Numbered from the stretch's first letter, positions 21,079 through 37,532 are shown. The stretch: DNA of 49,939 nt from Paulinella micropora (GCA_009731375.1 BJOX01000062.1:896510-946448), one strand, 5' to 3'. Translations and numbers: made by a program. The notes: a model not told the origin generated them from the letters alone.

Positions 21079-22440
21079 GATACATCGTACGTCGTTATAT
21101 TGAAGTTAATTGGGTAGGAAAACTTAACCAGATTCACCGTTAAAATCATGAGCAATGTGTGGGTGATCATCATAAGTTGTATTCACAAAAATAATGACTG
21201 ACTGAATCTTGCCTGGGTAAGTGTTAATATTGTCAGAGTCTGAAAATATCACAAGTCTCAGTAATCAACTGTGAAAAGTAAAAATATTATATCAAACTTA
21301 GATGATGATATTGGGAGTCTCAGTGAATCATCACATCGCAGTCCCTTCTTTAGATATTCCCGCCTAAGTCTTCATATCGTTAGACTGCCACCGACTTATC
21401 AGCCTACGGTCTAGAAATATCGAGCCTACGGTCATGATAACCATGATAAATAACATTTTCTAACTTAAAGTTTGCTTCCGTCCAGAAACAACAGGCTTCG
21501 GTTAAAACGATTTCAAGTATTCAAAATTCTTGAAAGTTTCAAAAATTACATACATCTTTTCCCCATGACATTACCATTTTTTGGTCCTTTTTCAGGTGAG
21601 TCTCGGAATTTCTCGACGACTTCACTTACGACCTTGCGGATTCAATCTTGGCAGCGCACCTTCTGTTAATTCATGAATGCCGGGCCCGGCTGGGGGATCA
21701 TAAGTTCAACCGCGGCGGGAATAATAACTCACCAGTGTTCTGATTGTTGGCGGGTAAATCGGATACCGTTCATCATGGTCAGTGCGAAGCCGGCCTGGAA
21801 GTTCCGTTAGCAAGAGGACGCCTCGGTTCAAGTGTCAGCGGTTCAAGTGACTTACACAGAAGCCGCGTCAAGCTTTTACATAGCTGTCGGCTTACCGTAC
21901 CGTCAGGCTATTAACTAGGTCGTAATTTTTCCGATTCGAGTAATAATAATATTTTTTTCTTTACTAAGTAACTTTTGATTCACTATGTACAAACTTTTCC
22001 AAATTTTCCGAGTCGAGCCTAACTTGAATCTTGACTAATTTTTTTTGTTTCAAGTTTTGCTTTTTTTTCCCGCAGCCTTCTTTCTTTCTTAATTCCAACA
22101 GTTCTTTACACTAACACTCACTCTGGATCACTGAATAGCAGCGTTACATTTTTTTGTAGCATGCGTTTGAAGAGACAGAGGGTGGGGCATTGGAGACGGG
22201 AAAGAATTGCCTGTACAGGACGCATGTAGTAGCTTGCTCGCTCCATTGATAGCCCGCGCAGTCATTACTCGCGACATCGCACGCTTGTTGGCATTGCGTG
22301 ATGGAAGAAGTGGCTTGTGTTGCGTAGGAGTAAATACCGTCTCCGCACGTGTTGCCATAGAAGGCGTATTTACTACCAGCTGCAGGGTTACCATTACCAT
22401 AATTTTGTTTTGAGTAATCGAAGCCTCGTGAGCCTAAACA
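21079..22440. other. AT-rich stretch without recognised genes
   Basis: Non-repetitive, with short open frames only. It may include the rest of the 5' LTR. Nothing supported. Confidence 0.4.
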
Positions 22441-24740
22441 TCAGATAGATAGATAGATTAGATAGATTAAACTCTAGATAGAATAGATAGATAGATAGAT
22501 AGATAGACTCGATAGATAAGATACATTAGACTCTAGATTAGATAGACATAGTAGATTAGACAGACAGAATAGGTTTGACAAGAAAGAAGAGATTAACAGA
22601 AGATATAGATAGATTAGACAGGACAGAAGAGATTTGATTAAGACAGAAGTGATTTGATAAGACAGAAGTGATTTGATAAGACAGAAGTGATTTGATAAGA
22701 CAGAAGTGATTTGATAAGACAGAAGTGATTTGATAAGACAGAAGTGATTTGATAAGACAGAAGTGATTTGATAAGACAGAAGTGATTTGATAAGACAGAA
22801 GTGATTTGATTAGACAGAAGTGATTTGATTAGACAGAAGAGATTTGATTAGACAGGACAGAAGTGATTTGATTAGACAGGACAGAAGTGATTTGATTAGA
22901 CAGGACAGAAGTGATTTGATTAGACAGGACAGAAGTGATTTGATTAGACAGGACAGAAGTGATTTGATTAGACAGGACAGAAGTGATTTGATTAGACAGG
23001 ACAGAAGTGATTTGATTAGACAGGACAGAAGTGATTTGATTAGACAGGACAGAAGTGATTTGATTAGACAGGACAGAAGTGATTTGATTAGACAAGACAG
23101 AAGTGATATGATTAGACAGGACAGAAGTGATTTGATTAGACAGGACAGAAGTGATTTGATTAGACAGGACAGAAGTGATTTGATTAGACAGGACAGAAGT
23201 GATTTGATTAGACAGGACAGAAGTGATTTGATTAGACAGGACAGAAGAGATTTGATTAGACAGGACAGAAGAGATTTGATTAGACAGGACAGATAGAGAT
23301 TTGATTAGACAGGACAGAAGAGATTTGATTAGACAGGACAGAAGAGATTTGATTAGACAGGACAGATAGAGACTTGATAAAGACAGATAGAGACTTGATA
23401 AAGACAGATAGAGACTTGATAAAGACAGATAGAGACTTGATAAAGACAGATAGAGACTAGATAAAGACAGATAGAGACTAGATAAAGACAGAAGAAGAGA
23501 CTAGATAAAGACAGAAGAAGAGACTAGATTAAGACAGAAGAAGAGATTAGATTAAGACAGAAGAAGAGATTAGATTAAGACAGAAGAAGAGATTAGATTA
23601 AGACAGAAGAAGAGATTAGATTAAGACAGAAGAAGAGATTAGATTAAGACAGAAGAAGAGATTAGATTAAGACAGAAGAAGAGATTAGATTAAGACAGAA
23701 GAAGAGATTTGATTAAGACAGAAGAAGAGATTAGATTAAGACAGAAGAAGAGATTAGATTAAGACAGAAGAAGAGATTAGATTAAGACAGAAGAAGAGAT
23801 TAGATTAAGACAGAAGAAGAGATTAGATTAAGACAGAAGAGATTTGATTAAGACAGAAGAGATTTGATTAAGACAGAAGAGATTTGATTAAGACAGAAGA
23901 GATTTGATTAAGACAGAAGAAGAGATTTGATTAAGAAAGAAGAAGAGATTGGATTGATTATTAAGAAAGAAGAAGAGATTGGATTATTAAGACAGAAGAG
24001 ATTGGATTATTAAGACAGAAGAATTTGATTAAGACAGAAGAATTTGATTAAGACAGAAGAGATTTGATTAAGACAGAAGAGATTTGATTAAGACAGAAGA
24101 GATTTGATTAAGACAGAAGAGATTTGATTAAGACAGAAGAGATTTGATTAAGACAGAGAGATTTGATTAAGACAGAAGAGATTTGATTAAGACAGAAGAG
24201 ATTTGATTAAGACAGAAGAGATTTGATTAAGACAGAAGAGATTTGATTAAGACAGAAGAAGAGATTTGATTAAGACAGAAGAAGAGATTTGATTAAGACA
24301 GAAGAAGAGATTTGATTAAGACAGAAGAAGAGATTTGATTAAGACAGAAGAAGAGATTTGATTAAGATAGAAGAGATTTGATTAAGACAGAAGAGATTTG
24401 ATTAAGACAGAAGAGATTTGACTAAGACAGAAGAGACTTGATCAAGACAGAAGAGATTTGATTAAGACAGAAGAGATTTGATTAAGACAGAAGAGATTTG
24501 ATTAAGACAGAAGAGATTTGATTAAGATAGAAGAGATTTGATTAAGACAGAAGAGATTTGATTAAGACAGAAGAGACAGAAGAGATTAGATTAAGACAGA
24601 CAGAACAGATTTGATGGACGGAACAGATTTGATGGAGAGATTAGATTTGACGGATAGATTAGATTTGATGGATAGATTAGATTTGATGGATAGATTAGAT
24701 TTGATGGATAGATTAGATTTGATGGATAGATTAGATAGAT
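22441..24740. repeat. 2.3-kb minisatellite, GACAGAAG...GATTTGATTA family
   Basis: It starts and ends in GATA-type repeats. Unit types follow one another: 19 bp (GACAGAAGTGATTTGATAA), 24 bp (with an extra GACAG), then GATAGAGACTTGATAAA types, 23 bp with GAAGAAGAGATTAGATT, and 20 bp (GACAGAAGAGATTTGATTAA). The 24-bp units, a multiple of 3, give an open frame of SDLIRQDR repeats (22844-23296), which is a by-product rather than a gene. Confidence 0.95.
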
Positions 24741-24747
24741 AGGTCAC

Positions 24748-24850
24748 CACTGGAGCCTCCACCCGTTGCGGGCGTGACGGGTGATGAGGGGATGTTTCCC
24801 CAGCCATTCCCGGTAGCCGTCCATCCATTGCCAGTGTCCCAGCCAGAATA
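24748..24850 (-). CDS. Candidate exon, Gly/Trp-rich, of an unknown minus-strand gene
   Basis: On the minus strand a CTGCAG acceptor precedes TAT TCT GGC and a GTGACC donor follows. The exon reads YSGWDTGNGWTATGNGWG and then NIPSSPVTPATGGGSSG, 34 codons plus one base. A shortened copy of the acceptor and first five exon bases lies just upstream on that strand (24884-24904), separated by GATA repeats. No other exon of this gene is identified. The plus strand also has an open Pro-rich frame here, so strand choice rests on the splice sites and the partial copy. Confidence 0.35.
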
Positions 24851-24906
24851 CTGCAGCAAGCCTGATAGATAGATAGATAGATAGAATACTGGAGCAAACC
24901 TGACAA

Positions 24907-25430
24907 ATTCAGAAAAGACTAGGTGCTATGTGCTGGATATGATGTAAGTTCAAGTGAGATGTCTATTGTGGAAGGAGGAAGGGAGGGAGAGGGAGATGAT
25001 GATGATGATAATGATGATCATGATGATGATAGTGATGACGATAATGATAATGATAACTTCTGATAATGATGATGATAATGATGATGATGATGATGATAAT
25101 GATAATGATGATGATGATGATGATGAATGATGAATGATGATGATGATGATAATGATGATAAATGATGATAAATGATGATAAATGATGATCAATGATGATG
25201 ATCAATGATGATAAATGATGGTGATAAATGATGGTGATAAATGATGGTGATAAATGATGGTGATAAATGATGGTGATAAATGATGATGATGATGATGATA
25301 ATGATGATGATAATGATGATTATGATGATGATAATGATGATGATAATAATGATAACAATGATGATGATAATAATGATAACAATGATGATAATAATGATAA
25401 CAATGATGATGATGATGATGATGATGATAA
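24907..25430. repeat. (GATGAT/GATAAT)n microsatellite
   Basis: Trinucleotide repeat from about 24993 with TGATAAATGATGG-type units near 25160-25280; a short unique lead-in precedes it. Confidence 0.9.
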
Positions 25431-26685
25431 TTGATGAACCTGTTGTTTTGTCTACTGCCGCACCTGCGTTGTGGTTTTGCCAGTACACTTGCTCTGCACA
25501 TCGATCAAGATCAACTATCAGAATCGAGCCGAAGATGAACCACTTTATGTATTTGGAATGCGTGGTGCAGTGCGAATCATTTCCGACCTTTCTGTAGCAG
25601 CTGCTGCAAAGGGCTCAAGTCTTCATTCACAACACGACACGATGACAGAACATTATTGATGAAGAGAGAAAAATTCAACATGAATACAACTGGTTGTGTC
25701 AAGGACAGGTTCACAAGGTTGCGACTTGTGTCATGCCACGGAGTGCAGGCGTGTGGTGTGATGCATTTATGTAGTTGTACCAGCATTCTTGTTGACTTGT
25801 GCAGTGACAGCCAGAGAAGTGAACGCGCCGAACAGAAGGCTTGAAGCAATCATGATGTCACCTTTCAGGTTGGTCGTTTCGAAACTGGAAACTAGAAGTA
25901 GTATCACCGTACCAGCGATGCTTCTTCTTTTGTGAAGCCAACACAGACAGTCACATTCAAGATGCATCTTCAAGTTCAGGGAAAACTCCGCTTTAATTGG
26001 CAAAAGGGCAACCACTTAATTTCCACTTTTCCTGGGCACCGAATCTTCTTTTGAGAGACACCAGCCACTGGCCGCTGCATTCTTTCGCGGATTTCCAGAT
26101 TGGGTTAGAAGGAGCAAACAAAAGATTTCTGAATGCCTTGGATTTACTGCCAGGCCCGCACTGTCCGGCTGTCGTGGACTTTCGGAATTTGACTGTAACA
26201 TGACACCCATCATTTCAAAATCAATTGTTCAGCGAAAACTGCGACATCCAAACCATCCACGCACACCAAACAGTGCACGCAAGTATAGATACACGTGTAT
26301 TAGTGAAAACATGGCTTTCCCTTTTGTGCGCTCCTAACTGTTTGTCGATTCATCGTTGCAAAAGATTTTTCTGTGTTGACACTTCTGACATTCCAATCAT
26401 CAGTCTACCATCATCCAAACGCCTTTTATTATTGTTTTAATCCTCATTCTTTTCTCACTGTTTTACTGTTTTTGATTTGCCCTATTTCAGCGCGCAGCAA
26501 ATTTACCACATCAAAGGCACTACTGTACTGTGATGTAAAGTCTCCCATAAAGTCTCCGATAAAATCTCAATCTGACACATCAGTGTAACAAAAGCACGCA
26601 TTGACACGGTCAGTACTACGGCCAGTTACAAGAGACAAAGAAAATACCAAAGGGGAAGAAGAAAAGAAATGGGTGAGAGGGGGGA
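25431..26685. other. Unique region, genes not resolved
   Basis: The longest non-repetitive stretch outside the transposons, with ordinary composition. Short frames exist on both strands: plus 25529-25656 with EDEPLYVFGMRGAVRIISD, and minus 25767-26015 with a hydrophobic segment GTVILLLVSSF. I cannot choose between them or find convincing splice sites. It may hold exons of a host gene. Confidence 0.4.
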
Positions 26686-26780
26686 TATATGGACATGGAT
26701 ATGGATAGATTGGATATGGATATAGATATGGATATGGATGTGGATATGGACACACACACACACACGCACACACACACACA

Positions 26781-26812
<32 letters not shown>

Positions 26813-26823
26813 GCACACACACA

Positions 26824-26888
<65 letters not shown>
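26686..26888. repeat. (GGATAT)n then (CA)n microsatellite
   Basis: A hexanucleotide GGATAT tract to about 26746, followed by about 140 bp of CA dinucleotides. Confidence 0.95.
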
Positions 26889-26891
<3 letters not shown>

Positions 26892-26999
26892 ACAACAATA
26901 ACAATAATGATTGGTTCGCTTAGGGTTTACTATGGACGACTAATTTAAAGTAGTGTAGCCAGGGGTATTTTAAAGGTCTACTTGCTGTGTACTCTTCAG

Positions 27000-27010
27000 C
27001 TCTCTCTCTG

Positions 27011-27081
<71 letters not shown>

Positions 27082-27185
27082 GTCTTTCTGTCCCACTGTC
27101 TCTGTCTCTGTCTTTTCTCTGTCTCTGCCTTTCTCTCTCTCTGTCTCTCTGTCTCTCTGTCTCTCTGTAGAGAGAGAAAGAGAGA

Positions 27186-27243
<58 letters not shown>

Positions 27244-27293
27244 CAGAGACAGAGACAGAGACAGAGACAGAGAGAGAGAAAGAGAGAAGAGAA

Positions 27294-27329
<36 letters not shown>

Positions 27330-27625
27330 CAGAGACAGAGACAGAGAGACAGAGAGACAGAGAGACAGAGAGACAGAGAGACAGGGAGACTCTCTCTCTC
27401 TCTCTCTCTGTCTCTGTCTCTGTCTCTCTGTCTCTGTATCTGTTTCTCTCTGTCTCTGTCTCTGTCTCTGTCTCTGTCTCTGTCTCTGTCTCTGTCTCTG
27501 TCTCTGTCTCTGTCTCTCTCTCTGTCTCTGTCTCTCTCTCTGTCTGTGTCTCTCTCTCTCTCTGTCTCTCTCTCTCTCCGTGTGTGTGTGTGTGTGTATG
27601 TGTGTGTCTCTGTCTGTCTGTCTGT
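27000..27625. repeat. CT/GTCTCT tracts alternating with GA/GACAGA tracts
   Basis: 27000-27167 is CT-rich, 27168-27389 is its complement type (GAGACA), and 27390-27575 is CT/TCTG again. Neighbouring blocks can pair as very long imperfect hairpins. Confidence 0.95.
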
Positions 27626-27629
27626 CTTT

Positions 27630-28145
27630 TATTTTCCTCCTCCTCTTCCTCCTCCTCCTCCTCTTCCTCTTCCTCCTCCTCCTCCTCCTCCTCCTCCTCC
27701 TCCTCCTTCTCCTACTCCTCCTACTCCTCCTTCTCCTCCTTCTCCTCCTTCTTCTCCTTCTTCTCCTCTCCTCCCCTTCTCCTCTCCTCTCCTCTCCTCG
27801 CCTCTCCTCTCCTCTCCTCTCTTCTTCTCTCCTTAATATGACAAAAAATGATGCATTCATGCATCTATCAAAGCCCCCCCCCCCCCCCCCCCCCCCCTTT
27901 CTCCTTCTTNNNNNNNNNNNNNNNNNNNNNNNNNNNNNNNNNNNNNNNNNNNNNNNNNNNNNNNNNNNNNNNNNNNNNNNNNNNNNNNNNNNNNNNNNNN
28001 NNNNNNNNNNNNNNNNNNNNNNNNNNNNNNNNNNNNNNNNNNNNNNNNNNNNNNNNNNNNNNNNNNNNNNNNNNNNNNNNNNNNNNNNNNNNNNNNNNNN
28101 NNNNNNNNNNNNNNNNNNNNNNNNNNNNNNNNNNNNNNNNNNNNN
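27630..28145. repeat. (CCT)n tract and 236-base gap
   Basis: CCT/CTT repeats to about 27835, a short unique piece, a C run, then Ns at 27910-28145. Confidence 0.9.
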
Positions 28146-29975
<1,830 letters not shown>

Positions 29976-30029
29976 ACTGAGTAAAATCGTTCATCAGCCT
30001 GAATTGCTATGTGTGAGCAGGCGGATCCG

Positions 30030-30340
30030 CGTTTTCTCTTTCTCCTTCTTCCTCTTCTTCTTCTCCTTCTCCTTCTCCTTCTCCTTCTTCTTCTCCTTCT
30101 CCTTCTCCTTCTTCTTCTTCTTCTTCTTCTTCTTCTTCTTCTTCTTCTTCTTCTTCTTCTTCTTCTTCTTCTTCTTCTTCTTCTTCTTCTTCTTTTTTTT
30201 CTCCTTCTCCTTCTTCTTTTTCTCCATCTCCATCCATTTCCGACAAGCAGACAGCATCCTTTGTCACGGTCTGTTTGTATGTCTGTATGTCTGTCTGTCT
30301 GTTTGCATGTATGTATGTCTGTCTGTATTGTATGTCTATG

Positions 30341-30372
<32 letters not shown>

Positions 30373-30429
30373 CATGTGTATGCATGTTTGTGTGTTTATA
30401 TGTATGTATTTATGTACTATGTATGTATG

Positions 30430-30463
<34 letters not shown>

Positions 30464-30535
30464 TGTATGTGTATGTATGTATGTATGTATGTATGTATGC
30501 ATGGATGCGTGCATGTATGTATGCATGTATGTATG

Positions 30536-30566
<31 letters not shown>

Positions 30567-30582
30567 GTATGTATGTATGTAT
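30030..30582. repeat. (CTT/CTC)n then (TATG)n microsatellite
   Basis: A pyrimidine trinucleotide tract to about 30230, then a unique 40 bp, then TATG/TCTG tetranucleotides up to the candidate exon at 30587. Confidence 0.95.
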
Positions 30583-30586
30583 GCAG

Positions 30587-30643
30587 AGTTCATCTAGTCC
30601 ATCGCCTTCGTGTGATCCCGAAGAGGCATTAACCGCTCTGCTG
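30587..30643 (+). CDS. Candidate 57-bp exon of unknown gene
   Basis: Preceded by TGTATGCAG and followed by GTGAGTATG, both good splice signals. It reads SSSSPSPSCDPEEALTALL in phase 0. A related piece at 30963-30999 keeps SCEPEVALTALL and the same GTGAGT donor, and a more distant one at 32013-32053 reads SSSSLCCEREEALSA. Conservation of the reading frame among the copies is the main support. It may be an upstream exon of the GAIN/GPS gene, but the link is not shown. Confidence 0.4.
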
Positions 30644-30962
30644 GTGAGTATGTATGTATGTATGTATGTATGTATATGTATGTATGTATGTATGTATGTA
30701 TGCATGTATGTATGTATGCATGTATGTATGTATGTATGCATGTATTAATTATGCGTAAACGAGGATCATAAGTAATACATACATACATACATACATACAT
30801 ACATACATACACTACATACATACACACATATAAACATACATACATACATACATACATACATACATACATACATACATACATACATACATACCTACATACG
30901 TACATACATACATACATATATACATACATACAAACATACAAATATACATACATACATGCATT
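30644..30962. repeat. (GTAT)n and (CATA)n tracts after the candidate exon
   Basis: The donor runs directly into GTAT repeats. A small island (30745-30773, CGTAAACGAGGATCATAAG) resembles the sequence after the second donor (31003-31020, GTAAGCGAGGATCATAG). CATA repeats follow. Confidence 0.9.
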
Positions 30963-31020
30963 TCTTGTGAACCTGAAGTGGCTTTGACCGCTCTACTGGT
31001 GAGTAAGCGAGGATCATAGA
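30963..31020 (+). repeat. Partial copy of the 30587 exon with its donor
   Basis: TCTTGTGAACCTGAAGTGGC...GCTCTACTG followed by GTGAGTAAGCGAGG. It is the 3' part of the exon plus intron start, with 10 of 12 residues conserved. Confidence 0.6.
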
Positions 31021-31027
31021 ATAGATT

Positions 31028-32830
<1,803 letters not shown>

Positions 32831-33059
32831 GGCCCTGTCGAAAGTTCGATTCCCGTCGGTGCCACCAGTATTTTCATTGAACATACCGGTCTATTTCTGG
32901 ACCAGTATTTTCATTGAACATACCGGCCCGTCTGGAAGTGTTGGAACTGCCCTTGCGGGGGTGTCATTAGAGCCTATCGTCAATTCTTCGTACTCCCCTC
33001 ACGGGTGAGACGATGGAGGCGCATGTGCAGAAATGCATCAGCCATTGACAGAGAAGCAC
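32831..33059 (+). mobile_element. tRNA-derived SINE, 5'-truncated copy with body and 3' end
   Basis: Starts inside the tRNA-like head (B box AGTTCGATTCC retained). CAGTATTTTCATTGAACATA occurs twice in tandem here. The body continues through CTCACGGGTGAG to AGAGAAGCAC and a (TATT/ATT)n tail. The last ~95 bp recur at 33350-33447. Confidence 0.75.
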
Positions 33060-33111
<52 letters not shown>

Positions 33112-33148
33112 ATTATTATTATTATTATTATTATCATTATTATTATTA

Positions 33149-33185
<37 letters not shown>

Positions 33186-33191
33186 TATTAC

Positions 33192-33237
<46 letters not shown>

Positions 33238-33270
33238 TTCTGGGCGCGGGTGGGGTGGAGATCCAGCTGT

Positions 33271-33349
<79 letters not shown>
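33060..33349. repeat. (ATT)n tracts with a GC-rich island
   Basis: ATT repeats interrupted at 33238-33273 by TCTGGGCGCGGGTGGGG..., a unit that recurs three times near 34.1-34.4 kb. Confidence 0.9.
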
Positions 33350-33446
33350 GTCATTAGAGCCTATCGTCAATTCTTCGTACTCCCCTCACGGGTGAGACGA
33401 TGGAGGCGCATGTGCAGATTTGCATCAGCCATTGACAGAGAAGCAC

Positions 33447-33447
<1 letters not shown>
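33350..33447 (+). mobile_element. SINE 3' fragment
   Basis: Nearly identical to 32966-33059 and again followed by ATT repeats. Confidence 0.75.
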
Positions 33448-33514
<67 letters not shown>

Positions 33515-33599
33515 TCATTATTATTATTCTCATCATTATTATTCTCATTATTATTATTCTCGTTATTATTATTCTCATTATTATTATTATTATTATTAT

Positions 33600-34010
33600 T
33601 CAGCCCAATGGCCTCAAGGCGTTAAACTGTGACGCCAACTCATAACCCTTTGGTGGTAGATGCTGGGGAGAAGGGTCGTTGCGCGCGTAAAAGATCTTAA
33701 ACTCCGCATATGCTGGTTGATAGCCCAGGACCCAGCAGACACCAGATTGTTATGGGTGGGGTTTCGAGGCAGCTCTAGCAACCGCGCTTGGTGTATGCAC
33801 TTGCACATTCGGTGACGTCTTGCAAGAGGTTGCTGGGACTGCGGAATAACCTCGGCTTAGTGCAGTCTTGCCCTCAGGAGCTCCATCGGTGGCCCCGATC
33901 ATCAGGCGAGAGACTGACACGGGGGGGTGGAGGACCTCGAACAAGGGTATTGGAGGCTTATGTCCGTTGAGGATATGCCATTAGCTGCATCAGTACGCCT
34001 CAGATATAGT
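33600..34010. other. Unique 0.4-kb block, probably a retroposon body
   Basis: A non-repetitive stretch between ATT repeats. Its end, TTGGAGGCTTATG...ATATGCCA, resembles 43571-43604, and in both places a microsatellite follows, as with a SINE tail. No gene. Confidence 0.4.
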
Positions 34011-34487
34011 ATTATTATTATTAATATCATCATCATCATCATCATCATTATCATTATCATCATTATCATCCTCGCCATCGTCATCATTATCTTCTTAGGC
34101 CGGCGGCCAGGTTTTTCTGGGCGCGGGTGGGGTACAGATCGAGCTGTCTCATTATGATTATTATTATTAATGTCATCATCATCATCATCACTATCATCAT
34201 TATTCTTACTAGGCCGGCGGCCAGGTTTTTCTGGGCGCGGGTGGTGTGCCAGATCGAGCTGCCTCATTATGATTATTATTATTAATGTCATCATCATCCT
34301 CCTCCTCCTCATCATCATCATCATCATCGTCATCGTCATCATTATTCTTCTTAGGCCGGCGGCCAGGTTTTTCTGGGCGCGGGTGGGGTGCAGATCGAGC
34401 TGTCGCAAGATGTGTTACAGGATGTGCCAGGGGCCACGCTGCTTTATTCTTCTGTGTAAGTCTTATCATTATTATTATTATTATTAC

Positions 34488-34524
<37 letters not shown>

Positions 34525-34560
34525 GTCATTATTATTATTATTATTATTATTATGAATCTT
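34011..34560. repeat. ATC/ATT tracts with three GC-rich 55-bp units
   Basis: AGGCCGGCGGCCAGG...TCTGGGCGCGGGTGG...GATCGAGCTG units at 34097-34150, 34211-34265 and 34352-34405, each followed by ATGATTATTATTATTAATG and ATC repeats (the third by unique sequence). Confidence 0.9.
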
Positions 34561-35345
34561 CTTTTTCTTCTTCTTCTTCTTCTTCTTCTTCTTCTTCTTC
34601 TTCTTCTTCTTCTTCTTCTTCTTCTTCTTCTTCTTCTTCTTCTTCTTCTTCTTCTCCTCCTCCTCCTCCTCCTCCTCCTCNNNNNNNNNNNNNNNNNNNN
34701 NNNNNNNNNNNNNNNNNNNNNNNNNNNNNNNNNNNNNNNNNNNNNNNNNNNNNNNNNNNNNNNNNNNNNNNNNNNNNNNNNNNNNNNNNNNNNNNNNNNN
34801 NNNNNNNNNNNNNNNNNNNNNNNNNNNNNNNNNNNNNNNNNNNNNNNNNNNNNNNNNNNNNNNNNNNNNNNNNNNNNNNNNNNNNNNNNNNNNNNNNNNN
34901 NNNNNNNNNNNNNNNNNNNNNNNNNNNNNNNNNNNNNNNNNNNNNNNNNNNNNNNNNNNNNNNNNNNNNNNNNNNNNNNNNNNNNNNNNNNNNNNNNNNN
35001 NCTCCTCCTCCACCGCCTCCTCCTCCTGCTGCTGCTGCTGCTGCTGCTGCTCCTCCTCCTCCTCCTCCTTCCTTCTCCTTGCTTCTTCTTCTTCTTCTTC
35101 TTCTTCTTCTTCTTCTTCTTCTTCTTCTTCTTCTTCTTCTTCTTCTTCTTCTTCTTCTTCTTCTTCTTCTTCTTCTTCTTCTTCTTCTTCTGCCTATTTT
35201 GCTCTTCCTGTACCTCTTCCTCTTCCTCTTCCTCTTCCTCATCCTCTTCCTGTACCTCTTCCTCTTCCTCTTCCTCTTCCTTTTTCCTCCTCCTCCTTCC
35301 TTCCTTTTACTTTTCTTTCTTCCCTTTTTTTCCCTTTTTTCTTTT
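34561..35345. repeat. (CTT/CCT)n tract with a 321-base gap
   Basis: Poly-pyrimidine repeat on both sides of Ns 34681-35001, with a short CTG-type block (35027-35050). Confidence 0.95.
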
Positions 35346-35441
35346 CCCCCCATATTCTTAATCATTTCTTGATGTTCTTTCTTATGTACTATTTAGGTAT
35401 GACATGGAAGCGTCCACATGTTTTGGCCTCTCCAAGCCCGG

Positions 35442-36500
<1,059 letters not shown>

Positions 36501-36568
36501 CCCGGGAACCAGGAGGAGTTAGGGCTCATATTGTATTTAATACTATTATATTTTACTACATGATTAGC

Positions 36569-36611
36569 GTTAGCTCTGGGGTGACAAATTCCATTTTGGA
36601 CAGTGCGTAAC
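36569..36611 (+). repeat. Partial copy of the GAIN exon start with its acceptor
   Basis: GCGTTAG followed by CTCTGGGGTGACAAATTCC...TTTTGGACAGTGCG. It matches 36645-36690 and would read SGVTNSILDSA against PVVTIALLDSA in the exon, then breaks off. Confidence 0.55.
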
Positions 36612-36651
36612 CGACAAATTCTATACTAAGTTACTATATTAATTGCGTTAG

Positions 36652-36777
36652 GGCCTGTAGTGACGATTGCCCTTTTGGACAGCGCGGGCAGCAAGCTCGA
36701 CGTCAACAACCTGTCCCACAAGATCGTGTTCTGGATGCCAGTAAATGTGTCCAATTTCACGTCGCGGGAGAAAAGTG
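36652..36777 (+). CDS. GAIN/GPS membrane protein, exon encoding the end of the GAIN domain
   Basis: The acceptor GCGTTAG ends at 36651. The exon reads PVVTIALLDSAGSKLDVNNL, then SHKIVFWMPVNVSNFTSREK. A strand with L.DS.G..L.V.NLS..I.F..P is typical of the GAIN domain just before the GPS in adhesion GPCRs and polycystin/REJ proteins. Two N-glycosylation sequons (NVS, NFT) fit an extracellular location. Donor choice is open: GTAACA after 36777 leaves phase 1, whereas GTAAAT after 36739 leaves phase 0, which is what the next recognised exon needs. There may also be an unseen exon in the gaps at 37036-37122 or 37622-37866. Confidence 0.55.
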
Positions 36778-36785
36778 GTAACAAG

Positions 36786-37375
<590 letters not shown>

Positions 37376-37489
37376 GAGCACAACATGCATACATACATGT
37401 GTGTGTGTGTGTCTTCTGTCTGTCTTCCTTTCTCTGTCTGTGTAGCTGAAGGCTGCAACAAAGAGCCACACTGCGAGCTGGTATCTAAA

Positions 37490-37532
<43 letters not shown>

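Noticed and set aside
22844-23296. SDLIRQDR repeat protein
   Set aside because: It is a by-product of a 24-bp satellite unit. The frame ends when the unit length changes.
25767-26015. Minus-strand membrane protein
   Set aside because: A short frame with one hydrophobic stretch, no splice or start support, and equal-length frames on the other strand.
36645-36651. Telomere-type TTAGGG
   Set aside because: A single occurrence, part of an acceptor-like GCGTTAGGG.
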